Positions 26,604 to 34,403 of a stretch of 35,835 nt of DNA are shown in pieces. A model generated the notes under the pieces. That model was not told the origin of the DNA. It searched no databases and worked only from the letters and a program-made list of their open reading frames with translations. Made by a program: the position numbers and the translations under genes. Origin of the DNA: Bacillota bacterium (GTDB lineage: Bacteria > Bacillota > UBA4882 > UBA10575); the NCBI GenBank assembly GCA_012521315.1, contig JAAYMP010000062.1:1-35835 (forward strand), written 5' to 3'. The first letter of the stretch is position 1, and every line of letters begins with the position of its first letter.

Positions 26604-28001
26604 ATGAACATGGGAGAAGTATTGGTGAAACAGATTTTCCGGGATCCCGGCTCTTTTTTGGGCCGCACAATCCAGGTTAGCGGTTGGGTCCGGACGATCC
26701 GGGCCTCGAAAAGCTTTGGTTTTATCGAGCTCAACGACGGCTCGTTCTTCTACAATATACAGGTGGTCTTTGACGACAATTTACCTAATTTCCAGGAGAT
26801 TGCAAAACTACCCATCGCCACCGCCCTGCGGATCGAGGGTGAGTTGGTGGAGAGTCCGGGGGCGAAACAACCGTGGGAGATCAAAGCGGCCAAGATCACC
26901 ATCGAAGGCCGGTCCGAGTCGGACTATCCCTTGCAGAAGAAACGCCATACGCTGGAGTACTTGCGGACCATCGCCCATTTGCGGCCACGCGCGAATACTT
27001 TTTCCGCGGTCTTTCGTCTGCGTTCCTTGGCCGCCTATGCAATCCACCGGTTTTTCCAGGAGCGGAATTTCGTCTATGTCCACACCCCGATTATCACCGG
27101 GAGTGACTGCGAAGGGGCCGGTCAGATGTTCCGCGTGACGACCTTTGATCTTGACGACCTTCCCCGGGATGTAGAGGGCCGTGTGGATTTTGGCCAGGAT
27201 TTTTTCGGCCGGGAGACCCATTTAACCGTCAGCGGGCAACTGGAAGCAGAGACCTTCTGCATGGCCTTCCGCAATGTCTACACCTTTGGACCGACCTTCC
27301 GGGCGGAAAACTCCAATACGCCGCGGCACGCCGCCGAGTTTTGGATGGTGGAACCGGAGATCGCCTTTGCCGACCTGAACGACAATATGGCTTTGGCGGA
27401 AGCGATGCTGAAGTACCTGATCAACTATTGCCTGGAACAGGCCCCGGAGGAGATGCAGTTCTTTAACCGCTTTATCGATCCCGACCTCTTGGCCCGGCTG
27501 GACAATGTGGTCAACTCCGATTTTGGGGTGGTTACCTACACGGACGCCATTGAGCTTCTTAAAAAAGCAGACCAAGACTTTAAATATCCGGTGAAGTGGG
27601 GAGTTGACCTCCAGACCGAACACGAACGCTACTTGACCGAAAAGGTCTTTAAAAAGCCGGTGTTTGTCATCGACTACCCCAAAGAGATCAAAGCCTTTTA
27701 CATGCGTCTGAACGATGACAACCGGACGGTGGCCGCCATGGATCTTTTGGTGCCGGGGGTTGGTGAGATCATCGGCGGTAGCCAAAGGGAGGAGCGGCTG
27801 CCGGTTCTGGAAGCCCGGATGCGGGAGTGCGGGTTGGATTTTGCTAATTACTGGTGGTACCTTGAATTGCGCAAATATGGCGGGACCAAGCACGCCGGCT
27901 TCGGTCTTGGCTTCGAGCGCGCGATTATGTACCTGACGGGGATGGCCAACATCCGGGATGTCCTTCCCTTCCCGCGGACGGTCAAGACGGCCGAATTTTG
28001 A
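26604..28001 (+). CDS. asnS: Asparaginyl-tRNA synthetase
   Basis: This class II synthetase charges tRNA-Asn. The 465 residues are the length of the E. coli-type enzyme. The N-terminal OB-fold (~1-110) binds the anticodon ([20 protein letters not shown]). The catalytic core has motif 1 ([20 protein letters not shown]), motif 2 ([15 protein letters not shown] and EFWMVEPE) and motif 3 ([16 protein letters not shown]). All are intact. ATG 26604 is preceded by TTGGGGGA; a second ATG at 26610 is also possible. Having asnS suggests tRNA-Asn is charged directly rather than by transamidation, which fits the neighbouring asnA. The stop codon overlaps a TTGACA box. Confidence 0.97.
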   Translation: MNMGEVLVKQIFRDPGSFLGRTIQVSGWVRTIRASKSFGFIELNDGSFFYNIQVVFDDNLPNFQEIAKLPIATALRIEGELVESPGAKQPWEIKAAKITIEGRSESDYPLQKKRHTLEYLRTIAHLRPRANTFSAVFRLRSLAAYAIHRFFQERNFVYVHTPIITGSDCEGAGQMFRVTTFDLDDLPRDVEGRVDFGQDFFGRETHLTVSGQLEAETFCMAFRNVYTFGPTFRAENSNTPRHAAEFWMVEPEIAFADLNDNMALAEAMLKYLINYCLEQAPEEMQFFNRFIDPDLLARLDNVVNSDFGVVTYTDAIELLKKADQDFKYPVKWGVDLQTEHERYLTEKVFKKPVFVIDYPKEIKAFYMRLNDDNRTVAAMDLLVPGVGEIIGGSQREERLPVLEARMRECGLDFANYWWYLELRKYGGTKHAGFGLGFERAIMYLTGMANIRDVLPFPRTVKTAEF

Positions 28002-28026
28002 CAAACCGTTTTTTCGGGGATAATTT
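27998..28026 (+). promoter_or_regulatory. Possible sigma-A promoter for the SMP-30-like gene
   Basis: TTGACA at 27998-28003 overlaps the asnS stop. A 17-base spacer leads to TAATTT (weak), or a 15-base spacer to GATAAT (better box, short spacing). The -35 box is perfect, the -10 uncertain. Confidence 0.45.
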
Positions 28027-28118
28027 TTGTTGCATTTGGCGATACTATAAATAACGAGGAGTTGTTACCAATGGGTTCGGTGGGGAAACCGGATTAAACC
28101 CGGCAAAGGAGGGCGCCA

Positions 28119-28991
28119 ATGAATAGCCAGGTCGAGCTGGTGGTTGACAGCAAAACCTTGATGGGAGGAAATCCTTACTGGGAAGAAGAGACCCAAACCT
28201 TCTACTGGGTGGATCTGATGGGGACGAAAGTCTATACTTATCAGCCGACCACCGGGGAACGGCACTGGCTGGAAGTAAACCAGCACGTCGGGGCGTATAT
28301 TCCCCGGCGGGGCGGCGGGGCGGTTATTGCGCTCCAAAGCGGCCTTTATCTTTTGGACCCCCAGACGAAAGAAGTGGCGCCTGTCTATCTTCCGGATCCT
28401 TCCGAAAACCGTTTTATTAGTGGAAAATGTGACCTGACCGGACGGCTTTGGGCCGGGACCTCCGATCTTTTGAGCCAGACGCCCTGGGGGACCCTTTACT
28501 GTATGGAAAAGGACCATACGGTCCGGCCGGTGTTGGTCAATGCCACCCTGCCGTGGGGGTTGGGTTGGAGTCCGGACTACCGGTTGATGTATTACGTGGA
28601 CACGCCGACGCGGGAGATTGTTGCTTTTGATTTTAACCCGGAGAGCGGCGCGTTAAACAATAGGCGGACGGTGGTTAAGTTTCCGGAAGGAGCGGGCATG
28701 CCCGCCGGGATGACCGTCGATGCCGAGGGGAAGCTTTGGGTGGCCCACTGGCAAGGTGGCCGGGTGACCCGTTGGGACCCGGAGAGCGGCGCGCTGCTCG
28801 ACACGGTTCAGCTTCCGGTTTCCCTGGTCACGGCTTGTCAGTTTGGCGGGAGTGACTTTGCGGAACTGTATATCACCACCGCCCGTTACCCGTTGAACCC
28901 CAAAGAAATAGCCCGGCAACCCCACACCGGGGGGATCTTCCGCTGCTGGCCGGGGGTGAACGGGCTTCCTACTCCGAAATATGCTTCTTAA
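28119..28991 (+). CDS. SMP-30/gluconolactonase-like beta-propeller lacking metal ligands
   Basis: The 290 residues align along their whole length with SMP-30/regucalcin: NPYWEEETQTFYWVDL, GLGWSPDYRLMYYVDTPTRE, NNRRTVVKF and TVDAEGKLWVAHWQGGRVTR. In the human protein a divalent metal is held by Glu18, Asn154 and Asp204, with Asn103 and Asp104 nearby. Here these positions read Gly17, Trp146, Ala196, Ile100 and Ser101; Arg98 (Arg101) is kept. All metal ligands are therefore gone while the rest of the propeller is well kept, so lactonase activity is unlikely. No signal peptide is present. The ATG follows AAAGGAGGG. The 3' end overlaps the convergent patatin-like gene by 23 bases. A binding or scaffold role is an inference. 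Confidence 0.88.
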   Translation: MNSQVELVVDSKTLMGGNPYWEEETQTFYWVDLMGTKVYTYQPTTGERHWLEVNQHVGAYIPRRGGGAVIALQSGLYLLDPQTKEVAPVYLPDPSENRFISGKCDLTGRLWAGTSDLLSQTPWGTLYCMEKDHTVRPVLVNATLPWGLGWSPDYRLMYYVDTPTREIVAFDFNPESGALNNRRTVVKFPEGAGMPAGMTVDAEGKLWVAHWQGGRVTRWDPESGALLDTVQLPVSLVTACQFGGSDFAELYITTARYPLNPKEIARQPHTGGIFRCWPGVNGLPTPKYAS

Positions 28992-29925
28992 AGGTTGGGG
29001 GCGGCGGGGTGGCCGGGGCCGGGTAGCGGTTCATCGCCAAGCAACGGGGCTTTTCGGCCGCTTCGTAACCGGCTTTTAGATTCGCCCTGATCTGGTCGGG
29101 ATCAAAAGAAAGGGCATGGCCTGGTAAAGGCTTGGCGGGCGCGATAATCTGGATCGGAATCGGTTTTTTTCCCGGATAGCGCCACCAAGCCTTATTAATT
29201 GCCTGGGCGAGTTGGAGATCATTGACCGCAATTTCACTGAGGAGGATCTCCACCGTACGCAGGATGGCCTGGAGGGCATTGCCTGGCCGGCCGGGGGGCA
29301 TGGTGGCTTCCAAGTTGGGGCTGAGGGGGAAAGTGGTAATCGCAATAATCTCATCGGGGTCTTCTTTGATTGCGGTCGCCAAAGGGGTTAGATCGCGCAA
29401 TCCCCCGTCGTACCAATGTTGGCCGGCGATGGGAACCGCCGGAAAGAAAAAGGGCATACTGGCGCTGGCCAAAACATAGGTGAGATAATCCTGGTGGAAG
29501 GCCGGCTGGCGGCTGTCGGCGCACAGGAGTTTTCCGGTTTCGAAGGAGACGACCGTTACTTTGACGACGGTCCGCGGATGGAAGAGGCGCGCCGGGTCAA
29601 TTTTACGGCGGATGAGATCCCATAGCCCGCTGGGGCTGTATAAAGCGCCATGCCGCAAGATCCGCCAGAGATTCCCCAACAACCCGCTCCGGTAAATGCA
29701 CCGGTTACCCTTAATCCCTAACCAGGTCGCCGTAAGTTCTTTGACCAGTTCCTGTAGTTCCTTGAAGTTTCTGGCCTGACCGAGGAAGGCGGCGTTGAGC
29801 GCGCCCACGCTCGTTCCGGTGATCAGCTGGAAATCCAGCTTTTTTTTGTTGACCAGATTGGCAATGGCGCCGGCCTCGAAAGCGCCTTTGCTCCCCCCTC
29901 CGGATAACACCAACGCTCGTTTCAT
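28969..29925 (-). CDS. Patatin-like phospholipase family protein
   Basis: The 318-residue protein has the patatin/RssA hydrolase motifs: the oxyanion loop SGGGSKGAFEAGA at ~8-20, the nucleophile Ser39 in GTSVGALNAAF and the catalytic Asp173 in YDGGLRDL, preceded by ASASMPFFFPAV. These Ser-Asp dyad enzymes cleave acyl esters of lipids. There is no signal peptide; the protein is probably cytosolic or loosely membrane-bound. The start at 29925 is chosen because GGGGGAG lies seven bases upstream; the GTG at 29940 precedes that site. The last ~45 residues are a Pro-rich, polar tail. It follows tldE on the same strand after 107 bases with no clear terminator between them. Confidence 0.92.
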   Translation of the reverse strand: MKRALVLSGGGSKGAFEAGAIANLVNKKKLDFQLITGTSVGALNAAFLGQARNFKELQELVKELTATWLGIKGNRCIYRSGLLGNLWRILRHGALYSPSGLWDLIRRKIDPARLFHPRTVVKVTVVSFETGKLLCADSRQPAFHQDYLTYVLASASMPFFFPAVPIAGQHWYDGGLRDLTPLATAIKEDPDEIIAITTFPLSPNLEATMPPGRPGNALQAILRTVEILLSEIAVNDLQLAQAINKAWWRYPGKKPIPIQIIAPAKPLPGHALSFDPDQIRANLKAGYEAAEKPRCLAMNRYPAPATPPPPTFKKHISE

Positions 29926-30032
29926 CTTTAACTCCCCCACTTGGATCGGTAATCCCCGAAAATGATCCGGCTTCGCTATTGGGATCGATCTATTTTATGA
30001 GTGGGCAGGGGAGTTGTTGCCAGGTTGTATCC

Positions 30033-31325
30033 TTACCCGGAGATGGTTACCCCATGCGCATGGATCCATGGCAAAAGGGCCGAACCAAAGTCGATGCGTT
30101 CCCGCGAAACAGCGGCAATCGACTGAAAGAGGGAGATTAGATTTCCGGCGATCATCGTTTCGCTTAGCGGATATTGAATCTTCCCGTCTTCAATGTAGAA
30201 ACTGTTCTTGGCCACACCGGAAAAGTCCCCGTTGGGGCTGGGGGCGCCTCCGGAAAAACGGTTCAGGAGGAGACCCTTTTTTACTTTTTTCATGATTACG
30301 GTGAGGGGGTGGTCGCCCGGGGTGACGACAAAGGCGCCTCCATCGTTGGCCCCCCGGGGCAGGCCTGTTCTTCGCGCGCCATACTGGCTTAAAAGAAAGC
30401 TTTTCAAAACGCCGTTCGCAAAGATGGTTGCGTTTTGGGCTTCATACCCGTCGCTGGTGATAAAATAGCCGCTGCTGATCTCCGGGGCCACCGGACAGCA
30501 GGCCAAGGTTAAGCGGGGGCTGACCACCAACTGGTTTAAGCTATGCCGAAAGGGGCTGGTCCCCGCGATCAAAGGCCCGTCGCTGATGGTGATCTCGAGT
30601 AAAAAGTGGAGAAAATCTTCGAGGCAATCCGGGGTGATCAACACCTCGCCGGTAAACTTGCCTGGGGACTTCCGCGGCGTTTGCCCCCGGTTGGCCTGGT
30701 CTAGAAGGATGCGGAGGGAACCGCCGTTCAGCAACTCCTCGTCCAGGTCCAAGGTGAAAAAGCCCGTGTGGTTAAAGGAAGAGGAACCGGGTCCTTCTTG
30801 GGCCGAGAAGGTGACGGCAAAACGGTACCCGCCTTGGTTCACGGTAAAATCGACACCGTTGGAATTCTGGAAGCACGTGGTCTGGCGCGTAAAATCCAGG
30901 TGGGCATTGAGCAGTACAATCCGGGGAAATTCCGCCGCCACCTCACTGGTGAAAGTTTTGAACCTTTGGTACATCAAGTCCAAATCGGGAGCGGTCCCGC
31001 CCTTGTTAAAGGTTTTGGCCGGTTGATACTCCGCGATATCATGGGCGGGGTCCGGCGCGGCAGCGGCGGCGATCGCCAACACTTCCTGCACGGCCGCGTC
31101 CACAACGCTCCGGTCGCTTTTGTTCAGGAGAAGGCTGCCCCGCCGCTGGTTTTGCAAAGCCGTCAAACGCAGATGGTGATCGACGGTGGTCCGGATCAGC
31201 TTCAATGCCCCGTTTTCCAAATTCATCTCCGTCTTTTCCGTCCGGGTCAGGATGGCTTCGGCTTTCTCGGCCCCGGACTGGGTTAAGGCGTGTAGCGCGT
31301 AGGTGTTTAATTCCTTTGTTGACAT
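30033..31325 (-). CDS. tldE: TldE/PmbA-family subunit of the TldD-TldE protease
   Basis: TldE pairs with TldD to form a metalloprotease that trims unfolded or modified peptides, such as microcins or antitoxins; TldE itself lacks the metal site. The 430 residues begin MSTKELNTYALHALTQSGAE, then show the family blocks LENGALKLIRTT, CFQNSNGVDFTVNQGGYRFA and, near the C-terminus, GAPSPNGDFSGVAKNSFYIEDG and MIAGNLISLFQSI. No HExxxH is present, as expected for this subunit. The start at 31325 has GGAGGTCG upstream; the longer ORF to 31424 runs into tldD. It begins two bases after the tldD stop codon, so the pair is translationally coupled. Confidence 0.93.
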   Translation of the reverse strand: MSTKELNTYALHALTQSGAEKAEAILTRTEKTEMNLENGALKLIRTTVDHHLRLTALQNQRRGSLLLNKSDRSVVDAAVQEVLAIAAAAAPDPAHDIAEYQPAKTFNKGGTAPDLDLMYQRFKTFTSEVAAEFPRIVLLNAHLDFTRQTTCFQNSNGVDFTVNQGGYRFAVTFSAQEGPGSSSFNHTGFFTLDLDEELLNGGSLRILLDQANRGQTPRKSPGKFTGEVLITPDCLEDFLHFLLEITISDGPLIAGTSPFRHSLNQLVVSPRLTLACCPVAPEISSGYFITSDGYEAQNATIFANGVLKSFLLSQYGARRTGLPRGANDGGAFVVTPGDHPLTVIMKKVKKGLLLNRFSGGAPSPNGDFSGVAKNSFYIEDGKIQYPLSETMIAGNLISLFQSIAAVSRERIDFGSALLPWIHAHGVTISG

Positions 31326-31327
31326 CT

Positions 31328-32704
31328 TTAACGACCTCCGATCATAACTTGGCATTTGAGGGCGGGTCCGCCTAAGCCGACCGGGATCAGTTGTTTTTTT
31401 CCACACATTCCCCCGCTTAACCATTTAAACTCCCGTGAAACTTCGTTTACCGTCTGCAAAACCTGAAAGGCCAAGCCGGAGATGGTCGTGTCTTTGATCG
31501 CCCGGCCGAGCCTGCCGTTTTTTACTTCGTAACCCAATGTTACCCCAAACATAAACTCGCTGGTCGCATCGGCCTGACCGTTGCTGGGCCGCATCAGATA
31601 GTAACCGTCGTCGAGGGATGCGATCATCTGATCCAGGCTGGCCTTGCCCGGCAGGATGGCGGTATTCCGCATCCGGATTAAGGGTTCATCCGAATAACGA
31701 AAAGCACGGGCGTTCCCGGTCGGCGGGACTTGGAAGTGGCGGGCCGTTTCCTTGTTATGCAGGAAGCCCTTGAGGATGCCATGGTCAATCAAGAGCGCGT
31801 CGGTGGCGGAGGTCCCTTCGTCGTCGATGTAGATGGGAACCGGGCAAGCTTCACCCAGGGCGGTATGGGCAAAATCAACCAGGGAGACCAAGGGGCTGGC
31901 CACGGGCTGATCCAGTTTGGTGCCGGCCACCGATCCGCCCAGCACCAGATCGGCTTCACAGGTATGGCCGATGGCTTCATGGGCCAAGATTCCGGTTAAT
32001 TCGGGGGCGAGGATACAAGTTTTCAGCCCGGCGGTGGGGTAGACCCCTTCCCGTTTGCGCATCAAATGCTCGTATAACTGATCGATCTGCGGATAGAGCG
32101 TGTCCGGAGTAGGAAAATGGGTTTCAAACCGGCCGCGCCCCCCGAAGACCTCCTGCAGGCTGACGGGCGCCCCGTCGTGCTCCACGGTTAAGCCAATCTG
32201 AATTAGCGACCGGGTATGCAAAGAAAAGGCGGAAGCGCCGTCGGAAGTGAGGAGGGCCTTTTTCAGCTCGGTCCGGTTGAGGGTCACCGTCCGGCTGGCC
32301 AGATTGGGGTATTTTCCGGCAATGTACCGGTCAATTTCTTGCAGAAAAGCCACCAACTGTTCCGGACTGGGCGGCGGCGTGGTCAGGGGCGGATCGTGAT
32401 GGACGACCACGGCGCCACGGGGTAAAGGCGGGGCGCTTTGCCTTTCTTTGGCGGCGAGAAAAGCGGCGTTGTCGGTGGCGGCGGTTACCACAAACTTCAC
32501 GCCGTCGGCGTTCGCCTCGGGGGAGGAGGCAAAACCCCAGACCCCGTCCTTATAAACCCGGGCGGAGACCCCGCTGGTGGACAACCGGGTGTTTGTCGTG
32601 TTGTTACCTTTAAAAAAACTAATGACCAAACTGTTATTCTCTTGACAACGTAATTCGGTGTAATCCGTGAACAAGCTTTTAAAGGAAGACAAATCTATAT
32701 TCAT
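31328..32704 (-). CDS. tldD: TldD-family metalloprotease subunit
   Basis: TldD is the catalytic half of the TldD-TldE protease. The 458 residues contain the zinc motif HEAIGH at 242-247, followed by TCEADLVL, and the third ligand Cys near the C-terminus in GGMCGKKQLIPVG. Other family blocks are GILAHEAIGHTC, IYIDDEGTSATDALLIDHG, and YSDEPLIRMRNTAILPG. All key residues are present. The ATG at 32704 follows GAGGGAAG. It is the first gene of a minus-strand run tldD-tldE-patatin, with a likely sigma-A promoter in the 203-base divergent gap. No peptide-modification enzymes or clear precursor peptide lie next to it, so the natural substrate cannot be read from the context. Confidence 0.95.
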   Translation of the reverse strand: MNIDLSSFKSLFTDYTELRCQENNSLVISFFKGNNTTNTRLSTSGVSARVYKDGVWGFASSPEANADGVKFVVTAATDNAAFLAAKERQSAPPLPRGAVVVHHDPPLTTPPPSPEQLVAFLQEIDRYIAGKYPNLASRTVTLNRTELKKALLTSDGASAFSLHTRSLIQIGLTVEHDGAPVSLQEVFGGRGRFETHFPTPDTLYPQIDQLYEHLMRKREGVYPTAGLKTCILAPELTGILAHEAIGHTCEADLVLGGSVAGTKLDQPVASPLVSLVDFAHTALGEACPVPIYIDDEGTSATDALLIDHGILKGFLHNKETARHFQVPPTGNARAFRYSDEPLIRMRNTAILPGKASLDQMIASLDDGYYLMRPSNGQADATSEFMFGVTLGYEVKNGRLGRAIKDTTISGLAFQVLQTVNEVSREFKWLSGGMCGKKQLIPVGLGGPALKCQVMIGGR

Positions 32705-32745
32705 CCGGACTTCCCTCGCTTTTAATTGCTAGGTGGATTAAAAGG

Positions 32746-32775
32746 ATTATAACATTAAAATAAACTCTTTACCAA
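32746..32775 (-). promoter_or_regulatory. Sigma-A promoter for tldD-tldE
   Basis: On the minus strand TTGGTA (32770-32775) is followed after 18 bases by TATAAT (32746-32751). The -10 is perfect and the -35 keeps four of six bases. Confidence 0.5.
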
Positions 32776-32907
32776 TCTTTCTAGAAAAAACAATCAATTT
32801 GATTTATACTTGAAATAAGGAGTCTTCTTTCCGCCGCGCAGGAGACGGCCCTTCCTCGTTAGTGTACCGTTTTGCTTAATCATTTATGAACAACGGAGGA
32901 TTCGGGA

Positions 32908-33936
32908 TTGCGTTATTTACCGTTGGATGAGATCGAAGAAGGAATGATTCTCGCCCGGAGTGTCATCACGGAAGACGGGGGAACGCTGCTGCCCAAAGGC
33001 TTAAAATTGACCAAAGACCACCTACAAGAACTAAAAGCCCTGAACTTTACCCATCTCTTTGTGGGGGTAGGGCCGGAAGATTTTGAAGCGGAGGGGATCA
33101 GCGAGCAAACCTACAGTCAGGCGCTGAGTTATGTACGGGAAGTCTTTCTGAACGCGGCGAAAAAACAGAACCTTGATTATAAAGGGGTTCTGGATGTGGT
33201 CGATTTCATGGTGGATGAAGTGTTGAATGAAGATGTTTTGTTTAATATTTTTGAGATCAGAAACCATGATAATTATACTTACCTGCATTCGGTGAAGGTT
33301 GGCATCATCGCCATCATCATGGGGAAAAACCTGGGTTTGGAGAAGGATCAAATCAAAGAGCTGGCGGTCGGTGCTTTGCTTCATGATATCGGCAAAATGT
33401 TTATTGAGAATTCGATTCTCGAAAAGAGGGGGCGCCTTACTTATCAAGAGTACGAAAAGATGCGTTTCCACCCGCGATACGGTTTTGAAATCCTATGCGG
33501 AGCACCGGGGTTGAGTCGTCAATCGACGCACGTCGCTTATCAGCACCACGAACGGGAGGACGGGTCCGGTTATCCCCGCGGCCTGATCAGCGAAGAAATA
33601 CATCTTTACGCCAAAATTGTGATGGCGGCCGACTCTTACGATGCAATGACTTCGGGGCGTAGTTACCGGCGAACGCTGTGGAGCCATGAAGCTCTGGCGC
33701 AATTGGCGGCGGAAGCGCCGGAGAAGTACGACCCCAAGATGATCAATCTTTTGGCCAAGTCTGTTGCTTTGTACCCGGTAGGCAGCGTCGTTTTACTAAA
33801 CAATTTGGAGGTAGGATTGGTCACCGATATAACCCGTGGCAGCGTTAAGATCGAATTCTTGACTGGAGAGGACAAAGGGAAAAAGATTGCTTTAAAGGCG
33901 AACGATTTATTAAAGATCGAACGGCGGCTTTCTTAA
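32908..33936 (+). CDS. HD-GYP domain protein, probable cyclic di-GMP phosphodiesterase
   Basis: This 342-residue protein is a paralogue of the one at 24442 and keeps the full HD-GYP metal site. It has the same N-terminal module (RYLPLDEIEEGMILARSVI), then His in YTYLHSVKVGI, His159-Asp160 in LLHDIGKM, His in HPRYGFEIL, the pair in HHEREDGSGYPRG, and Asp242 in ADSYDAMTSGRSYRR. Hydrolysis of cyclic di-GMP is the expected activity; no membrane span is seen. The TTG start follows CGGAGG, and is supported by alignment with the N-terminus of the paralogue. TATACT at 32805 could be a -10 box with a poor -35. Low confidence applies only to the substrate, not the family. Confidence 0.93.
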   Translation: MRYLPLDEIEEGMILARSVITEDGGTLLPKGLKLTKDHLQELKALNFTHLFVGVGPEDFEAEGISEQTYSQALSYVREVFLNAAKKQNLDYKGVLDVVDFMVDEVLNEDVLFNIFEIRNHDNYTYLHSVKVGIIAIIMGKNLGLEKDQIKELAVGALLHDIGKMFIENSILEKRGRLTYQEYEKMRFHPRYGFEILCGAPGLSRQSTHVAYQHHEREDGSGYPRGLISEEIHLYAKIVMAADSYDAMTSGRSYRRTLWSHEALAQLAAEAPEKYDPKMINLLAKSVALYPVGSVVLLNNLEVGLVTDITRGSVKIEFLTGEDKGKKIALKANDLLKIERRLS

Positions 33937-33965
33937 AAAAAAATATAAATTAACATAAAACAACC

Positions 33966-33994
33966 TTGACAAGCTGTGTGCGCTTCATTATAAT
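33966..33994 (+). promoter_or_regulatory. Perfect consensus sigma-A promoter
   Basis: TTGACA (33966-33971), exactly 17 bases, TATAAT (33989-33994). Every consensus base is present. Transcription should begin near 34001. Confidence 0.92.
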
Positions 33995-34069
33995 AGCGGA
34001 GGCAGTTTTCCCTAATTATGTTATTTATGCCAGACCAGAAACAGTATATATGTTTATTTAACTCTATTT

Positions 34070-34297
34070 ATGATCGGGGAAGGAGAAACAGTCCTGGAAG
34101 AGATTATTACTTTTTTAGAGGAGAATAAAACCGGGGATTGGCAGAAAAACGTGGCTTACCTAAAGGGAAAAGGCCGCCTCAGGCTCTTGGAAGCCGGGCG
34201 TAACCTCCGTGTTTATCAATTTGTTTCCTTTAAAGGTGAACGTTTGAAAGTGCGGTTCTTCTGGGATGAAATCAAGAGCCAAACGGAGATCTTATAA
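34070..34297 (+). CDS. Hypothetical protein, 75 aa
   Basis: I do not recognise this protein. The sequence has an acidic N-terminal helix (GETVLEEIITFLEENKTGDW), a short basic turn (LKGKGRLRLLEAGR) and three likely strands (LRVYQFVSFKG, ERLKVRFFWDE). No membrane span or signal peptide is seen. The ATG at 34070 has no good ribosome binding site before it; GGGGAAGGAG lies just after it, which would suit a later, non-standard start at CTG 34094. The ORF is framed tightly by a perfect sigma-A promoter and a strong terminator, which argues that the short transcript matters, whether as mRNA or as RNA. Confidence 0.6.
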   Translation: MIGEGETVLEEIITFLEENKTGDWQKNVAYLKGKGRLRLLEAGRNLRVYQFVSFKGERLKVRFFWDEIKSQTEIL

Positions 34298-34313
34298 AAA
34301 CAGGGAATAACAT

Positions 34314-34338
34314 AGTGGCCGCGGTCGGCCACTTTTTT
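34314..34338 (+). terminator. Rho-independent terminator
   Basis: AGTGGCCG and CGGCCACT pair across CGGT and run into six T. It closes the 75-codon transcript before uvrC. Confidence 0.92.
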
Positions 34339-34403
34339 ATTCCTTTGTTTTTTGGCATAATTAGATTAAGAGGGAGAAGAAGAGCGAAAAGGGGCAATCC
34401 TTG

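Noticed and set aside
28969-34297. A RiPP or microcin cluster based on TldD/TldE
   Set aside because: No radical SAM, cyclodehydratase, leader peptidase or transporter gene is nearby; the 75-residue ORF lacks a leader/core look and is divergent from tldD.
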